A DNA stretch of 64,000 nt from Chromohalobacter canadensis (lineage in GTDB: Bacteria > Pseudomonadota > Gammaproteobacteria > Pseudomonadales > Halomonadaceae), in the NCBI RefSeq assembly GCF_029544075.1, contig NZ_JAJQJH010000002.1, positions 248,001 through 312,000 on the forward strand, written 5' to 3'. Each line of letters opens with the position of its first letter. Within the stretch, counting starts at the first letter, position 1. The notes beneath the pieces were generated by a model, which saw only the letters and a program-made list of their open reading frames with translations, was not told the DNA's origin and did not search any database. Made by a program: the position numbers and the translations under genes. Shown here in pieces: positions 46,305-55,016 of the stretch.

Positions 46305-47432
46305 TTGCAGCACAAGGTCTTGCATATCTGTTTATCCCGCGGCTGGGGCGGGCTGGAAATGTATCCTGCGCGCATTATACCCGAGCTGGCCCGTCAGGGG
46401 TGGCATGCCTACGCCCTGGCGCTCGAGGGAACGCGAGTGGCCCACACGCTGGCTGAGAGTGGCGCGCTCGAAGTGCGTAGTGTGCGCTCACCCACGCGCG
46501 CGCTGTGGCAACTTCCGATGCTGGTGCGCTGGCTGCGCCGCCGTGACATCCGCGTCGTGCATTGCCACAAGTCGAGTGATCTACGTCTCGGGGCATTGCT
46601 CAAGTGTCTATGCCCAGAATTACGCTTGATCTTCACCGATCACATGGGGGCCACGCGGCCCAAGCATGACCCTTACCACCGCTGGGTTTACCGGCATGTC
46701 GATCGTGTGCTGTCGATCAGCGAGGCAACGCTTTTGCGTAATCGCCAGGCCTTTCCACTGCCCGCATCGCGGATCACCCGACTGTATCTGGGCATCGACA
46801 CAGCGGAGTTTGTTCCTCAGCTTGATGCTACTGAGCGCCGGGCACTACGTGACGCCTTGGGCATTCCGCGCGAGGCGGTGGCGATGGCTCTGCCCGGACG
46901 CCTGACCCCCGGCAAGGGTCAGCAAGTGCTGCTGGATGCCTTTACCCGCCTGTGTGGCGCCGGCGATACGCAATCCCACCTGGTGCTGATCGGGGGGCGG
47001 GAAGCGGATGAGGGCGGCAACCCGACGTTCATTGCGTCCCTGCGTCAGCAAGTCAGCGAGAGGGGATTGGACGCACGTGTCACGTTCACCGGGTTTCGGC
47101 GCGACTTGGCGCGGCTCCTTGAGGTGGTGGATATCGTCTGCGTGCCGTCGCGCAATGAGGCTTTCGGGTTGACGGTGATCGAGGCGATGGCGGCGAGCAA
47201 GGCCATAGTAGGTGCTGACAGCGGTGCGATTCCGGAACTGGTTGGCACCGAGAATGGGCGACTCGCCGATCCCCAGGACCCGGCGGCCTGGGCGGCGACG
47301 CTCGGCGAGCTACGCGATGCACCTGAACTGCGAGAGCGCCTTGGCGCCAATGCCTGCCGCTTCGTCAATGCACGCTTCACGTTGGCCCGCCACGTATCCG
47401 GACTGTGCGAGATTTACGCGGATGCCGCATAG
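46305..47432 (+). CDS. GT4-family glycosyltransferase
   Basis: The product of about 375 residues opens KVLHICLSRGWGGLEMYPARIIPELARQG, a classic GT-B acceptor-domain start. It has the GT4 donor-site pattern ALPGRLTPGKGQQVLLDAF, VTFTGFRRDLARLLEVVDIVCVPSRNEAFGLTVIEAMA. It presumably extends the LPS core; sugar and linkage are unknown. No ATG fits. TTG 46305 with GAGGAG six bases upstream is the best start; longer in-frame readings back to 46032 run antisense through the GT9 gene and are not credible. Confidence 0.8.
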   Translation: MQHKVLHICLSRGWGGLEMYPARIIPELARQGWHAYALALEGTRVAHTLAESGALEVRSVRSPTRALWQLPMLVRWLRRRDIRVVHCHKSSDLRLGALLKCLCPELRLIFTDHMGATRPKHDPYHRWVYRHVDRVLSISEATLLRNRQAFPLPASRITRLYLGIDTAEFVPQLDATERRALRDALGIPREAVAMALPGRLTPGKGQQVLLDAFTRLCGAGDTQSHLVLIGGREADEGGNPTFIASLRQQVSERGLDARVTFTGFRRDLARLLEVVDIVCVPSRNEAFGLTVIEAMAASKAIVGADSGAIPELVGTENGRLADPQDPAAWAATLGELRDAPELRERLGANACRFVNARFTLARHVSGLCEIYADAA

Positions 47433-48121
47433 CCAAGGCGGATTGTTTCCAGCGCCTGCTGGGGTGCGCCGAATTTTTCCAGCGAGCGTCCCAGACGCTT
47501 CAGGTTAGCCTCTTGCCAGCGCCCCGGCGCGCGCAGGCGGCAGCGGTCGAGGTCGATCAGCCAGACCCGGTCATCGGCATCGACGAGCAGATTGCGGGCA
47601 TTAAGATCGACATGGTCGAGCCCGGCGTCGTGAAAACGGCGCACGGTATGCCCGACTCGCTTCAGCAGGTCGGGCGTCGCTGTCGGTAGGCGCTCGGCTA
47701 AGGCAGTGACACCTGGAATCAGCCGTGTGATCAGCGTGGCCGTGTAGCTCGGGCCGTGTCGCCACACGCCAGCGGCCACCGGCGAGGGTACCGGCAGGCC
47801 ACGCTGTTTGAGTTCGGCGGTCAGGCGCATCTCGCGAAAGGCGCGGGTACGCTCGAGCCCGGTCCACACATAGCGCGCGTCACTGAGACGGGCGATCAAG
47901 CCGCCGCGCCGATAGGGGCGCAGCGCCCAACGCTCCTCGCCACAGGCCACGAACAGGCTCGCCCCGCGCCCCGGCGCTTCGCCGAGTACGGCGTCGCGCT
48001 CGCGCCAGAAGTCCGGGGTCAGCCAGCGCGAGTCGATTTGTGGCCCTTGGCCGGCGTCACATAGAATGTCGGCATCATATAGAATGAATGCCTGTCCCGT
48101 TTGGAATGTTGCCAACCGCAT
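47414..48121 (-). CDS. kdkA: Kdo kinase KdkA (3-deoxy-D-manno-octulosonate-LPS kinase)
   Basis: KdkA phosphorylates the single Kdo of lipid A-Kdo on the inner face of the membrane. The 235-residue protein has the lipopolysaccharide-kinase fold: RPYRRGGLIARLSDARYVW, a hydrophobic hinge, the catalytic loop HVDLNARNLLVD (His-Val-Asp-Leu-Asn) and the metal motif LIDLDR. Its opening (FQTGQAFILYDADI) matches KdkA. Longer in-frame starts extend into the opposite gene. Its ATG and that of the divergent heptosyltransferase share one CATG (48119-48122). Its 3' end overlaps the end of the GT4 gene by 19 bases. Confidence 0.85.
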   Translation of the reverse strand: MRLATFQTGQAFILYDADILCDAGQGPQIDSRWLTPDFWRERDAVLGEAPGRGASLFVACGEERWALRPYRRGGLIARLSDARYVWTGLERTRAFREMRLTAELKQRGLPVPSPVAAGVWRHGPSYTATLITRLIPGVTALAERLPTATPDLLKRVGHTVRRFHDAGLDHVDLNARNLLVDADDRVWLIDLDRCRLRAPGRWQEANLKRLGRSLEKFGAPQQALETIRLGYAASA

Positions 48122-49232
48122 GAAGCATCCTCTGCCCGTCCGTCCCGCGCATATTTGTGTACTACGACTGTCCGCGCTGGGCGATGTCTGCAACCTCGTC
48201 CCGACCATCCGCGTGCTGCAGCGTCTATGGCCCGATGCTCGCATCACCTGGATCATCGGCAAGGGGGAGCACAGTCTACTGTCCGGCCTGTCAGGGGTCG
48301 AGTTCATCGTCTATGACAAAGCCTCGGGCTGGGCCGGCATGCGCGAGATCTGGCGTCAGCTCGGCGATACGCGCTTCGATGTGCTGCTGCACATGCAACA
48401 GGCGCTGCGCGCCAGCGCGCTTTCCCTAGGGCTCAAGGCGGACCTGCGGATCGGGTACGACAAGGCGCGGGCCAAGGATTGGCAGAACTGGTTCACGCAT
48501 CGTCAACTGGCGCCGCATGACCGTGCGCATGTGCTGGAGTCGTTTCTCGACTTTGCGCGCCTGCTGGGCGGCGAAGAACGCGTCGATGCCGAGCCTCTGC
48601 GTTGGGATCTGGCGATCCCCGACAGCGCCTACCAGGAAGCCGCGCGTGTCACCGGCGAGACGCCTTACGTGGTGATCAGCCCCTGCGCCAATCCGCGCCT
48701 GCGCAATTTCCGCAACTGGTCCGCCGAGGGCTATGCGGCGGTGATCGCACATGCCTGGGAAGAGCACGGCCTGCGCACGGTGATGACCGGGGGCAGCAGC
48801 GCCCAGGAGCAGGAAATGGGCGCGCGCATTCGCGTCCTGTGCGCGGAAGAGGCGGTCATCGATGCCATCGGCGGCACCTCGCTCAAGGGGCTTCTGGCCA
48901 TGCTCGACCGCGCGCGCATGGTGATTGCGCCCGACTCCGGGCCGGTGCACATGGCTAACGCCCTGCGCACGCCTACGCTGGGGCTTTTCGCCACCACCAA
49001 TCCCGATCGCGCGGCGCCCTATTGCTGGCGGCGCTTCGTGGTCGACCGTTATCCCGATGCCGTGCGTCGTTATCTGCACAAGTCACCGGAGGCTATCCCG
49101 TGGGGCACGCGCGTGCGGCACCCCGACGCCATGAGCCTGATCCGTGCCGACGACGTCATCGCCCAATTCGATGCCTTGCTGGATGCCGCGCCGTCCGCTT
49201 CGCCCCGCTCGGAGCCCGACCATGAAGCTTGA
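48120..49232 (+). CDS. opsX: OpsX-like heptosyltransferase I (GT9)
   Basis: The 370-residue protein opens [25 protein letters not shown] and contains [53 protein letters not shown] and [25 protein letters not shown]. These are features I associate with Haemophilus-type OpsX, which adds the first heptose to phosphorylated Kdo, rather than with WaaC. The divergent neighbour kdkA supplies that phosphate, so the two would act in sequence. ATG 48120 is the likely start, although no Shine-Dalgarno sequence is visible and 48066 or 48087 are in-frame alternatives. It overlaps hldE by 11 bases. Confidence 0.82.
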   Translation: MKHPLPVRPAHICVLRLSALGDVCNLVPTIRVLQRLWPDARITWIIGKGEHSLLSGLSGVEFIVYDKASGWAGMREIWRQLGDTRFDVLLHMQQALRASALSLGLKADLRIGYDKARAKDWQNWFTHRQLAPHDRAHVLESFLDFARLLGGEERVDAEPLRWDLAIPDSAYQEAARVTGETPYVVISPCANPRLRNFRNWSAEGYAAVIAHAWEEHGLRTVMTGGSSAQEQEMGARIRVLCAEEAVIDAIGGTSLKGLLAMLDRARMVIAPDSGPVHMANALRTPTLGLFATTNPDRAAPYCWRRFVVDRYPDAVRRYLHKSPEAIPWGTRVRHPDAMSLIRADDVIAQFDALLDAAPSASPRSEPDHEA

Positions 49233-50652
49233 TCTGACAGTTCTCGAACAGGCCCGCCTACTGGTGGTGGGCGATGTCATGCTCGACCGCTATTGGCATG
49301 GCGGCACCTCACGCATCTCGCCAGAAGCGCCGGTACCGGTGGTCAAGGTCGGTGAATCGGAAGATCGCCCCGGCGGTGCCGCCAACGTGGCACTCAATAT
49401 CGCCGCGCTGGGTGCGCATGCCGCGCTGGCGGGCGTGGTCGGCGAGGATGACAATGCCGCCTTGCTCAAGGCGAGCCTTGAAGCATCCGATGTGAGTACT
49501 CACTTTCACCATAGCCCAGATATCCCCACGATCACCAAGCTACGTGTGATGAGCCGCAACCAGCAGTTGCTGCGTCTGGACTTCGAGGAATCGCTGTGGG
49601 AAATAGACACCCAGGGCTTGACCGAGCGCGTCGAGGCGGCGTTGCCCGACGCCGACGTCGTGATTCTCTCCGACTACGGCAAGGGCAGTCTCAACCGTGT
49701 CGAAACGCTGATTGCCATCGCGCGTCAGGCAGGTAAGCGCGTGCTTGTCGACCCCAAGGGCCATGCCTTCGACAAGTATCGCGGGGCGAGCATCATCACC
49801 CCCAACCTGGGCGAGTTCGAGGCGGTGGTGGGACCATGCCCCGACGATGCCACGCTCGCCGAGAAGGGCGAGCAGCTACGCGCCGAGTTGGAACTCGAGG
49901 CATTGCTGATCACACGCAGCGAGAAGGGCATGACCTTGATCCGCGAGGGCCACGCGCCGCTGCATCTGCCGACGCATGCCCGAGAGGTCTTCGATGTCAC
50001 CGGCGCTGGGGATACCGTCATCGGCGTGCTGGGGCTGGCGTTGGCGGCCGGTCAAGGCTACCCCGAAGCGATCATGCTCGCCAACCTGGCGGCGGGGCTG
50101 GTAGTCGCCAAACCGGGCACCGCGACATTGTCCATCGCCGAGCTCTACACAGCGCTGCATGGCGACAAGCTCGCCGAATTCGGCCCCATCGAGGAAAGTG
50201 CGTTGGTCGACGCGGTGCGCGCGGCCAAGCTGCGCGGTGAACGGGTGGTGATGACCAATGGCTGTTTTGACATCCTGCATGCTGGCCACGTGGCCTATCT
50301 CGAGCAGGCCAAGCGGCTGGGGGACCGGCTGATAGTGGCCGTCAACGACGATGCCTCCGTGGCGCGTCTCAAGGGCCCCAAGCGGCCGATCAATGCTCTC
50401 GAACGGCGCATGCAGGTATTGGCGGGCTTGAGCGCGGTGGATTGGGTAGTACCTTTCGCTGAGGAGACCCCGGCACGCTTGATTGCCGAGGTGTTGCCCG
50501 ATGTGCTGGTCAAGGGCGGCGACTATCGCCCCGAGGACATCGCCGGCGGTGAAGCGGTCATCGCCGATGGCGGCGAGGTGAGGGTGCTCAACTTCGAGGA
50601 TGGCGTCTCCACCACGGCGATGATCGGCACCATTCTCGACCGTGAAGGCTAG
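49222..50652 (+). CDS. hldE: Bifunctional heptose kinase / adenylyltransferase HldE (RfaE)
   Basis: HldE phosphorylates heptose-7-phosphate at C1 and, after GmhB acts, transfers AMP to give ADP-heptose. The 476-residue protein joins a PfkB-type kinase ([29 protein letters not shown] with the catalytic Asp) to a cytidylyltransferase-like domain ([20 protein letters not shown] with HxGH). Length and order match E. coli HldE. Its TAG stop is supplied by the left end of the 145-bp inverted-repeat element that follows. Confidence 0.97.
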   Translation: MKLDLTVLEQARLLVVGDVMLDRYWHGGTSRISPEAPVPVVKVGESEDRPGGAANVALNIAALGAHAALAGVVGEDDNAALLKASLEASDVSTHFHHSPDIPTITKLRVMSRNQQLLRLDFEESLWEIDTQGLTERVEAALPDADVVILSDYGKGSLNRVETLIAIARQAGKRVLVDPKGHAFDKYRGASIITPNLGEFEAVVGPCPDDATLAEKGEQLRAELELEALLITRSEKGMTLIREGHAPLHLPTHAREVFDVTGAGDTVIGVLGLALAAGQGYPEAIMLANLAAGLVVAKPGTATLSIAELYTALHGDKLAEFGPIEESALVDAVRAAKLRGERVVMTNGCFDILHAGHVAYLEQAKRLGDRLIVAVNDDASVARLKGPKRPINALERRMQVLAGLSAVDWVVPFAEETPARLIAEVLPDVLVKGGDYRPEDIAGGEAVIADGGEVRVLNFEDGVSTTAMIGTILDREG

Positions 50653-50794
50653 GCTATGTACGAAAAGTCGGCGAGCGATGGCCAGACAAGGCAAAAATCA
50701 GCGAAAAGACGGAGTTTACGTGGTGTAAATGAGTACTTTGAGCTGATTTTTAACGCCGTATGGCCGAGCACAGGCAGTTTTAGTACAAAGCCTA
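50650..50794. mobile_element. 145-bp MITE-like imperfect inverted-repeat element
   Basis: The ends TAGGCTATGTAC and GTACAAAGCCTA are inverted repeats with one mismatch. Inner blocks also mirror each other: GGCCA followed seven bases on by AAAAATCAGC on the left, and GCTGATTTTTAACG then TGGCC on the right. The centre carries TTTACGTGGTGTAAA, itself a small hairpin. There is no ORF. The structure is that of a non-autonomous palindromic element of the kind dispersed in gammaproteobacterial genomes. The hldE stop codon lies in its left end. No second copy was seen in this window. Confidence 0.72.
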
Positions 50795-50804
50795 AGGCGG
50801 CGCA

Positions 50805-52097
50805 ATGATGGCACCGGGTATCGCACGTGGCTTCTACAGCGCGCTTTTGTATCTGCTCTCACCGTTGATCTGGTGGCGGGTATGGCGTGAGCATGCGCTC
50901 ACTAACAAGCGTGCGGAACGGTTGGGGCTGATCGCCGACGCGGCGGATGATACGCCGACGATCTGGCTGCATGCCGCTTCTGTCGGCGAGGTGCTGGCCG
51001 CACGCCCCTTGATCGAGGAGCTGGCGCTGCGTCATGCCGACCACCGTCTGGTGGTCACCACCATGACCGCGACCGGCGCCGAGCGCGTACGGGCACTGTT
51101 TCCCGCCGAGCGTTATGCGCTCACGCATTATTTCCTGCCGCTGGACTTCCCGGGCACGGCGCGGCGTTTTATCGCTCGTTTGCGCCCGCGTCTGGCGATC
51201 ATCGTCGAGACCGAGCTGTGGCCCAACCTGCTGGCAGCATGTGATCGGCAACACGTGCCTGTGGTCGTCGCCAACGCCCGGCTCTCGGATAAGGCTTTCC
51301 GGGGCTATCGCAATGTGGCGCCATTGCTGCGTGGCGCACTGGTCGCGGTCAGTTGGCTCGCGGCCAAGTCGTCGGCGGACCTAGAGCGCTTCGTGGCGCT
51401 GGGGTTGCCCCGAGAGCGTGGCGACGTGGTCGGGTCGATAAAATTCGACCTTCCGCTCAACGACGATATTCGTGATGAAGGTGAGCGCTTACATACCGAG
51501 TGGGGTGCGCGATTCGTGTGGGTGGCAGGCTCGACCCATGAGGGTGAAGACGAGCAGGTTCTGGCCGCGCATGCCCACCTGCGACGCACGCATCCTCAGG
51601 CGCTGCTGGTGCTGGTGCCGCGTCATCCACAGCGCTTTTCGGCGGTGGCCGAGCTCTGCGAAGTAAGCGGCGAGTGCCTCGCGCGGCGTTCGCAAGGTGA
51701 AACGCCCAGCGCCGAGACGAGCGTTCTGCTGGGCGATACCATGGGTGAGCTAATGCGCTTTTACGCCGCAGCGGACGCCGCCTTCGTGGGCGGCAGCCTG
51801 GTGCCCATCGGGGGGCACAACCTGCTCGAGCCCGCCGCGCTCGGCGTCCCGGTACTCACCGGACCGCATCTGGAGAACTTTCAGGACATCGCCGAGACCC
51901 TGCGCGAGGCCCAGGCGCTATGCGAAATCGGCGACGCCGAGGCCTTGGGCGAGGCCTTGGCGACCCTCGCCGATGATCCCGACCAGCGCCGCCAGCTAGG
52001 CGCCGCCGGCAAAGCGGTGGTGGCCGCCAATCGCGGCGCCTTGGAAAAGACGCTAGAAGGCATCGCGGCGCGGTTGCCGTCACAGCCCAGCTTGTAA
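50805..52097 (+). CDS. waaA: Kdo transferase WaaA (KdtA)
   Basis: WaaA attaches Kdo to lipid IVA. The 430-residue GT30 protein has an N-terminal membrane anchor followed by LWWRVWREHALTNKRAERLG in outline. It also has WLHAASVGEVLAARPLIEEL, TTMTATGAERV, VETELWPNLLAACDRQHVPVV, VAGSTHEGEDEQVL and GGHNLLEPAALGVPVLTGPH. Whether it adds one or two Kdo cannot be read from sequence alone; the neighbouring kdkA and opsX point to one. ATG 50805 and the next codon ATG 50808 are both possible. A small hairpin (GGTCTC / GAGACC, 52113-52128) lies between it and the convergent rpiA. Confidence 0.96.
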   Translation: MMAPGIARGFYSALLYLLSPLIWWRVWREHALTNKRAERLGLIADAADDTPTIWLHAASVGEVLAARPLIEELALRHADHRLVVTTMTATGAERVRALFPAERYALTHYFLPLDFPGTARRFIARLRPRLAIIVETELWPNLLAACDRQHVPVVVANARLSDKAFRGYRNVAPLLRGALVAVSWLAAKSSADLERFVALGLPRERGDVVGSIKFDLPLNDDIRDEGERLHTEWGARFVWVAGSTHEGEDEQVLAAHAHLRRTHPQALLVLVPRHPQRFSAVAELCEVSGECLARRSQGETPSAETSVLLGDTMGELMRFYAAADAAFVGGSLVPIGGHNLLEPAALGVPVLTGPHLENFQDIAETLREAQALCEIGDAEALGEALATLADDPDQRRQLGAAGKAVVAANRGALEKTLEGIAARLPSQPSL

Positions 52098-52131
52098 CGC
52101 TAGGCTATCGACGGTCTCGAACGAGACCTCG

Positions 52132-52803
52132 TCAGGGCGTATAGCGCTCAACGCCATTCTCCGTCCCCAACAACAGCACATCAGCACCGCGCTGGGCGAA
52201 GAGCCCGTTGGTCACCACGCCGACGATATTGTTGAGGCGCTGCTCCATGGCCTTGGGGTCCTCGAACAGGCATTCGTAACCATCGAGGATCTGGTTGCCG
52301 TTGTCGGTGACCACACCGTCGCGGTAGACCGGTGTGATGCCCAGCTTGACCATCTCCCGCGCCACATAGGAACGGGCCATAGGGATCACCTCGATGGGCA
52401 ACGGAAAGCCGCCGAGCACGTCGACGTGCTTGGAGGCGTCGGCGATGCACACGAAACGCTCGGCGCAAGCCGCGACGATCTTCTCGCGCGTCAGCGCCGC
52501 GCCGCCGCCCTTGATCATGTTGAAGTGCGCATCGATCTCGTCGGCGCCGTCGACATAAACTGGCACCGTGCCCACGTGGTTGAGCTCGAAGACATCGATG
52601 CCGTGACCTCGCAGGCGCTCGGCCGTGGCGTCCGAGCTTGCCACCGCGCCTTGGAAGTCGTGTTTGAGCTCGGCGAGCAGGTCGACGAAGAAATTGGCGG
52701 TGGAGCCGGTGCCCACGCCGATGATGGTGTCACGGCCGAGCAAAGGCTTGATATCCTCGATGGCGGCGACGGCCACCGCGCGCTTGAGTTCGTCTTGGGT
52801 CAT
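52132..52803 (-). CDS. rpiA: Ribose-5-phosphate isomerase A
   Basis: RpiA interconverts ribose-5-phosphate and ribulose-5-phosphate. The 223-residue protein contains [14 protein letters not shown] (phosphate loop), [23 protein letters not shown] (catalytic Asp), [16 protein letters not shown] (catalytic Lys) and [14 protein letters not shown] 52803 is preferred. An in-frame ATG at 52914 would translate a 12-bp repeat tract into a low-complexity [15 protein letters not shown] stretch. It is divergent from ilvA, a common RpiA-IlvA pairing in gammaproteobacteria. Confidence 0.95.
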   Translation of the reverse strand: MTQDELKRAVAVAAIEDIKPLLGRDTIIGVGTGSTANFFVDLLAELKHDFQGAVASSDATAERLRGHGIDVFELNHVGTVPVYVDGADEIDAHFNMIKGGGAALTREKIVAACAERFVCIADASKHVDVLGGFPLPIEVIPMARSYVAREMVKLGITPVYRDGVVTDNGNQILDGYECLFEDPKAMEQRLNNIVGVVTNGLFAQRGADVLLLGTENGVERYTP

Positions 52804-52835
52804 GGTGCGTCCGTATGGGCGTTGGTATCGAGTCG

Positions 52836-52890
52836 TAAGACGTTTGTGTAAACGTTCATATAAGCGTTCGTATAAACGTTCTTGTAAAGC
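52836..52890. repeat. Four to five degenerate 12-bp direct repeats upstream of rpiA
   Basis: Units TAAGACGTTTGT, GTAAACGTTCAT, ATAAGCGTTCGT, ATAAACGTTCTT and a partial GTAAAGC follow one another at 12-bp spacing around an ACGTT/GCGTT core. They sit in the rpiA-ilvA intergenic region, 33 bases before the rpiA start. Regular iteration suggests a multi-site operator, or a decayed coding or slippage repeat. Confidence 0.6.
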
Positions 52891-53073
52891 AGTATCGGCG
52901 AAATCCGTGCCCATTATAGAGCTTATGCGCGCCGTGCAAGAGACATGGCGGCACGCATGGGACTGGACGCTGTGCCACGCCCTCTGCTAACAATGGAAGT
53001 TTGCTATCGGTTGGCCAGCCCCCTGGCGCACCGGTTTCACAATGAGACGCGCGAATTCGCAGGACACACCAGA

Positions 53074-54588
53074 ATGCTAGAAGAGACCGTCAAGAAAATC
53101 CTCCAGGCACGCGTATACGAAGCGGCCCGGGAAACACCGATATCCCCTGCTCCTTTCCTCTCCCGCCGTCTCAACAACACGATTCTGATCAAGCGTGAGG
53201 ACCTGCAGCCGGTCTACTCTTTCAAGATTCGCGGCGCCTATAACAAGATGGCCCAGCTAAGCGAAGAGCAAAAGGCCAAGGGCGTGATCGCCGCCTCCGC
53301 CGGCAACCATGCCCAAGGCCTGGCCATGGCCGCCAAACAGATGGGCGTCAAGGCGGTCATCGTGATGCCGCGCATTACGCCGGATATCAAGGTTCAGGCG
53401 GTACGTGCCCGAGGCGCCAAGGTCGTGCTCAAGGGCGATGCTTTCGGCGAGGCGCTGGCCCATGCACGCGAACTGATCGACGAGCACGGCTATACCTACA
53501 TTCCGCCCTTCGACGACAACGATGTGATCGCCGGCCAGGGCACGGTGGGTATGGAAATTCTGCGCCAGCACAGCGGGCCGCTGGATGCGATCTTCGTGCC
53601 CGTGGGCGGCGGCGGCCTGCTCGCCGGTGTGGTAGCCTATATCAAGTACTTGCGCCCCGAGATCAAGGTGTTTGGGGTCGAGGCGGAAGATGCGGCCTGC
53701 CTCAAGGCGGCCATGGAAGCCGGCGAGCGCGTCACCCTCGATCAAGTCGGCGTGTTCGCTGAAGGCGTCGCCGTGGCACAGATCGGCGAGGCGCCTTTCG
53801 AGATTCTGCGCCATTGGATCGACGGTGTGATCACCGTCAACACTGACGAAATGTGTGCGGCAGTCAAGGATATCTTCGAGGACACGCGCGCCGTCGCCGA
53901 GACCTCTGGCGCGCTGTCGCTGGCCGGGCTCAAGAAGTATATCCAGCAAGAGCGCGTCGACGGTCAGACGCTGTTGTGCATCAACTCGGGCGCCAATACC
54001 AATTTCGACCGCTTGCAGCACATCGCCGAGCGCACCGAGCTGGGCGAGCAGCGCGAGGCGATCCTCGCGGTCACGATTCCCGAGCGCCCCGGCAGCTTCA
54101 AGAAGTTCTGCAAGACCATCGGCAAGCGCATGGTTACCGAGTTCAACTACCGCTATGCCGATCCCGAGCAAGCGCATATCTTCGTCGGCGTGCAGGTCAA
54201 GCCGGGCGGCGACGACCGCCAGGCGGTAATCGACAAGCTGCGCGAGGCCGACTATCCAGTGGAGGATCTAACCGATAACGAGCTGGCCAAGCTGCACATT
54301 CGCCATCTCGGCGGTGGACGCCCCAAGGAACACTTCAGCGAGGAAGTCTATCGCTTCGAGTTTCCCGAGCGCCCCGGTGCGTTGATGAACTTCCTGACGC
54401 ATCTGCCCGCCGACTGGAACATCTCGTTGTTCCACTATCGCAATCACGGCGCGGCGTATGGCCGGGTTCTGGTGGGCATGCAGATTCCCGATGGCGCCCG
54501 GGCGCATGTCGAGGAACACTTCGAGCGCATCGGTTATCGGTACTGGAAAGAATCCGACAATCCCGCCTATCGTCTGTTCATGGCGTGA
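53074..54588 (+). CDS. ilvA: Threonine ammonia-lyase, biosynthetic (IlvA)
   Basis: IlvA deaminates threonine to 2-oxobutanoate, the first committed step to isoleucine. The 504-residue protein has the PLP fold type II domain (YSFKIRGAYNKM with the PLP lysine, AASAGNHAQGLAMAA, VPVGGGGLLAG). Two C-terminal ACT-like regulatory domains follow from about residue 330 (AVTIPERPGSFKKFCKTIG and FEFPERPGALMNFLTHL), as in the isoleucine-inhibited enzyme. ATG 53074 matches the family N-terminus; 52945 is an unsupported extension. A 13-bp perfect inverted repeat follows 41 bases after the stop. Confidence 0.95.
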   Translation: MLEETVKKILQARVYEAARETPISPAPFLSRRLNNTILIKREDLQPVYSFKIRGAYNKMAQLSEEQKAKGVIAASAGNHAQGLAMAAKQMGVKAVIVMPRITPDIKVQAVRARGAKVVLKGDAFGEALAHARELIDEHGYTYIPPFDDNDVIAGQGTVGMEILRQHSGPLDAIFVPVGGGGLLAGVVAYIKYLRPEIKVFGVEAEDAACLKAAMEAGERVTLDQVGVFAEGVAVAQIGEAPFEILRHWIDGVITVNTDEMCAAVKDIFEDTRAVAETSGALSLAGLKKYIQQERVDGQTLLCINSGANTNFDRLQHIAERTELGEQREAILAVTIPERPGSFKKFCKTIGKRMVTEFNYRYADPEQAHIFVGVQVKPGGDDRQAVIDKLREADYPVEDLTDNELAKLHIRHLGGGRPKEHFSEEVYRFEFPERPGALMNFLTHLPADWNISLFHYRNHGAAYGRVLVGMQIPDGARAHVEEHFERIGYRYWKESDNPAYRLFMA

Positions 54589-54629
54589 ACCGTCCGGCGT
54601 CATGTTATGACGCCTTTATAGTTATAGAT

Positions 54630-54661
54630 TATGAGAACCTATATTTCCATAGGTTCTCATA
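54630..54661 (+). terminator. Perfect 13-bp inverted repeat downstream of ilvA
   Basis: TATGAGAACCTAT and its exact reverse complement flank the loop ATTTCC. It lies 41 bases after ilvA and lacks a T tract, so it could be a weak terminator or an operator for the small ORF that follows. The stem is AT-rich, unlike the other terminators here. Confidence 0.45.
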
Positions 54662-54814
54662 TCGTTAATATGACGAATAGCAAATAAGAACATCGTTCGT
54701 TAACCAAACGTTTCATTCTTGTGCCCGAGGCCAGTTGTCAACCCATACGGCTGGCCCTATAGTCGTAAGCGTTATTTGGGGTGCTATAAAAAACAGTCCT
54801 TTACGGAGCAGGAA

Positions 54815-54910
54815 ATGAAGCGCAAGCCTGATCTAGTCATGGCTTTAGTAATGTTGTTTGGCTTGGGTGTCGTGGCGACGGGTTACGCACAGACATTGAT
54901 GGGCACTTGA
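54815..54910 (+). CDS. Small hydrophobic protein, 31 residues
   Basis: The predicted peptide MKRKPDLVMALVMLFGLGVV continues with 11 further residues. It has a basic start, one hydrophobic helix of about 16-18 residues and a short polar tail. GGAGCAGGAA lies just before the ATG. It could be a single-span membrane peptide or a short exported peptide. No family was recognised. It stands alone between ilvA and ygfA; the long hairpin at 54977-55014 may end its transcript. Confidence 0.6.
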   Translation: MKRKPDLVMALVMLFGLGVVATGYAQTLMGT

Positions 54911-54976
54911 TGTACGCCCCGGTATCTGGGCGTATTCGTCGGTCGTCTTGAACGCCCGAGTGATTGCATGGCCCGC

Positions 54977-55014
54977 CAAGCGGCCGACGATGGTTCCCCA
55001 TCGTCGGCCGCTTG
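54977..55014. terminator. Strong hairpin between the small ORF and ygfA (bidirectional)
   Basis: A perfect 16-bp stem (CAAGCGGCCGACGATG and its reverse complement) encloses a six-base loop, GTTCCC. It lies between two convergent genes, three bases from the ygfA stop. There is no T tract on either strand, but the stem is very stable. Confidence 0.65.
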
Positions 55015-55016
55015 CG

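Noticed and set aside
52836-52890. N-terminal extension of RpiA encoded by the 12-bp repeats
   Set aside because: It would give RpiA a low-complexity [15 protein letters not shown] stretch not expected in the family; the start at 52803 gives normal length.
53257-54177. 306-codon open frame opposite ilvA
   Set aside because: Mirror of conserved IlvA codons; no domain recognised.
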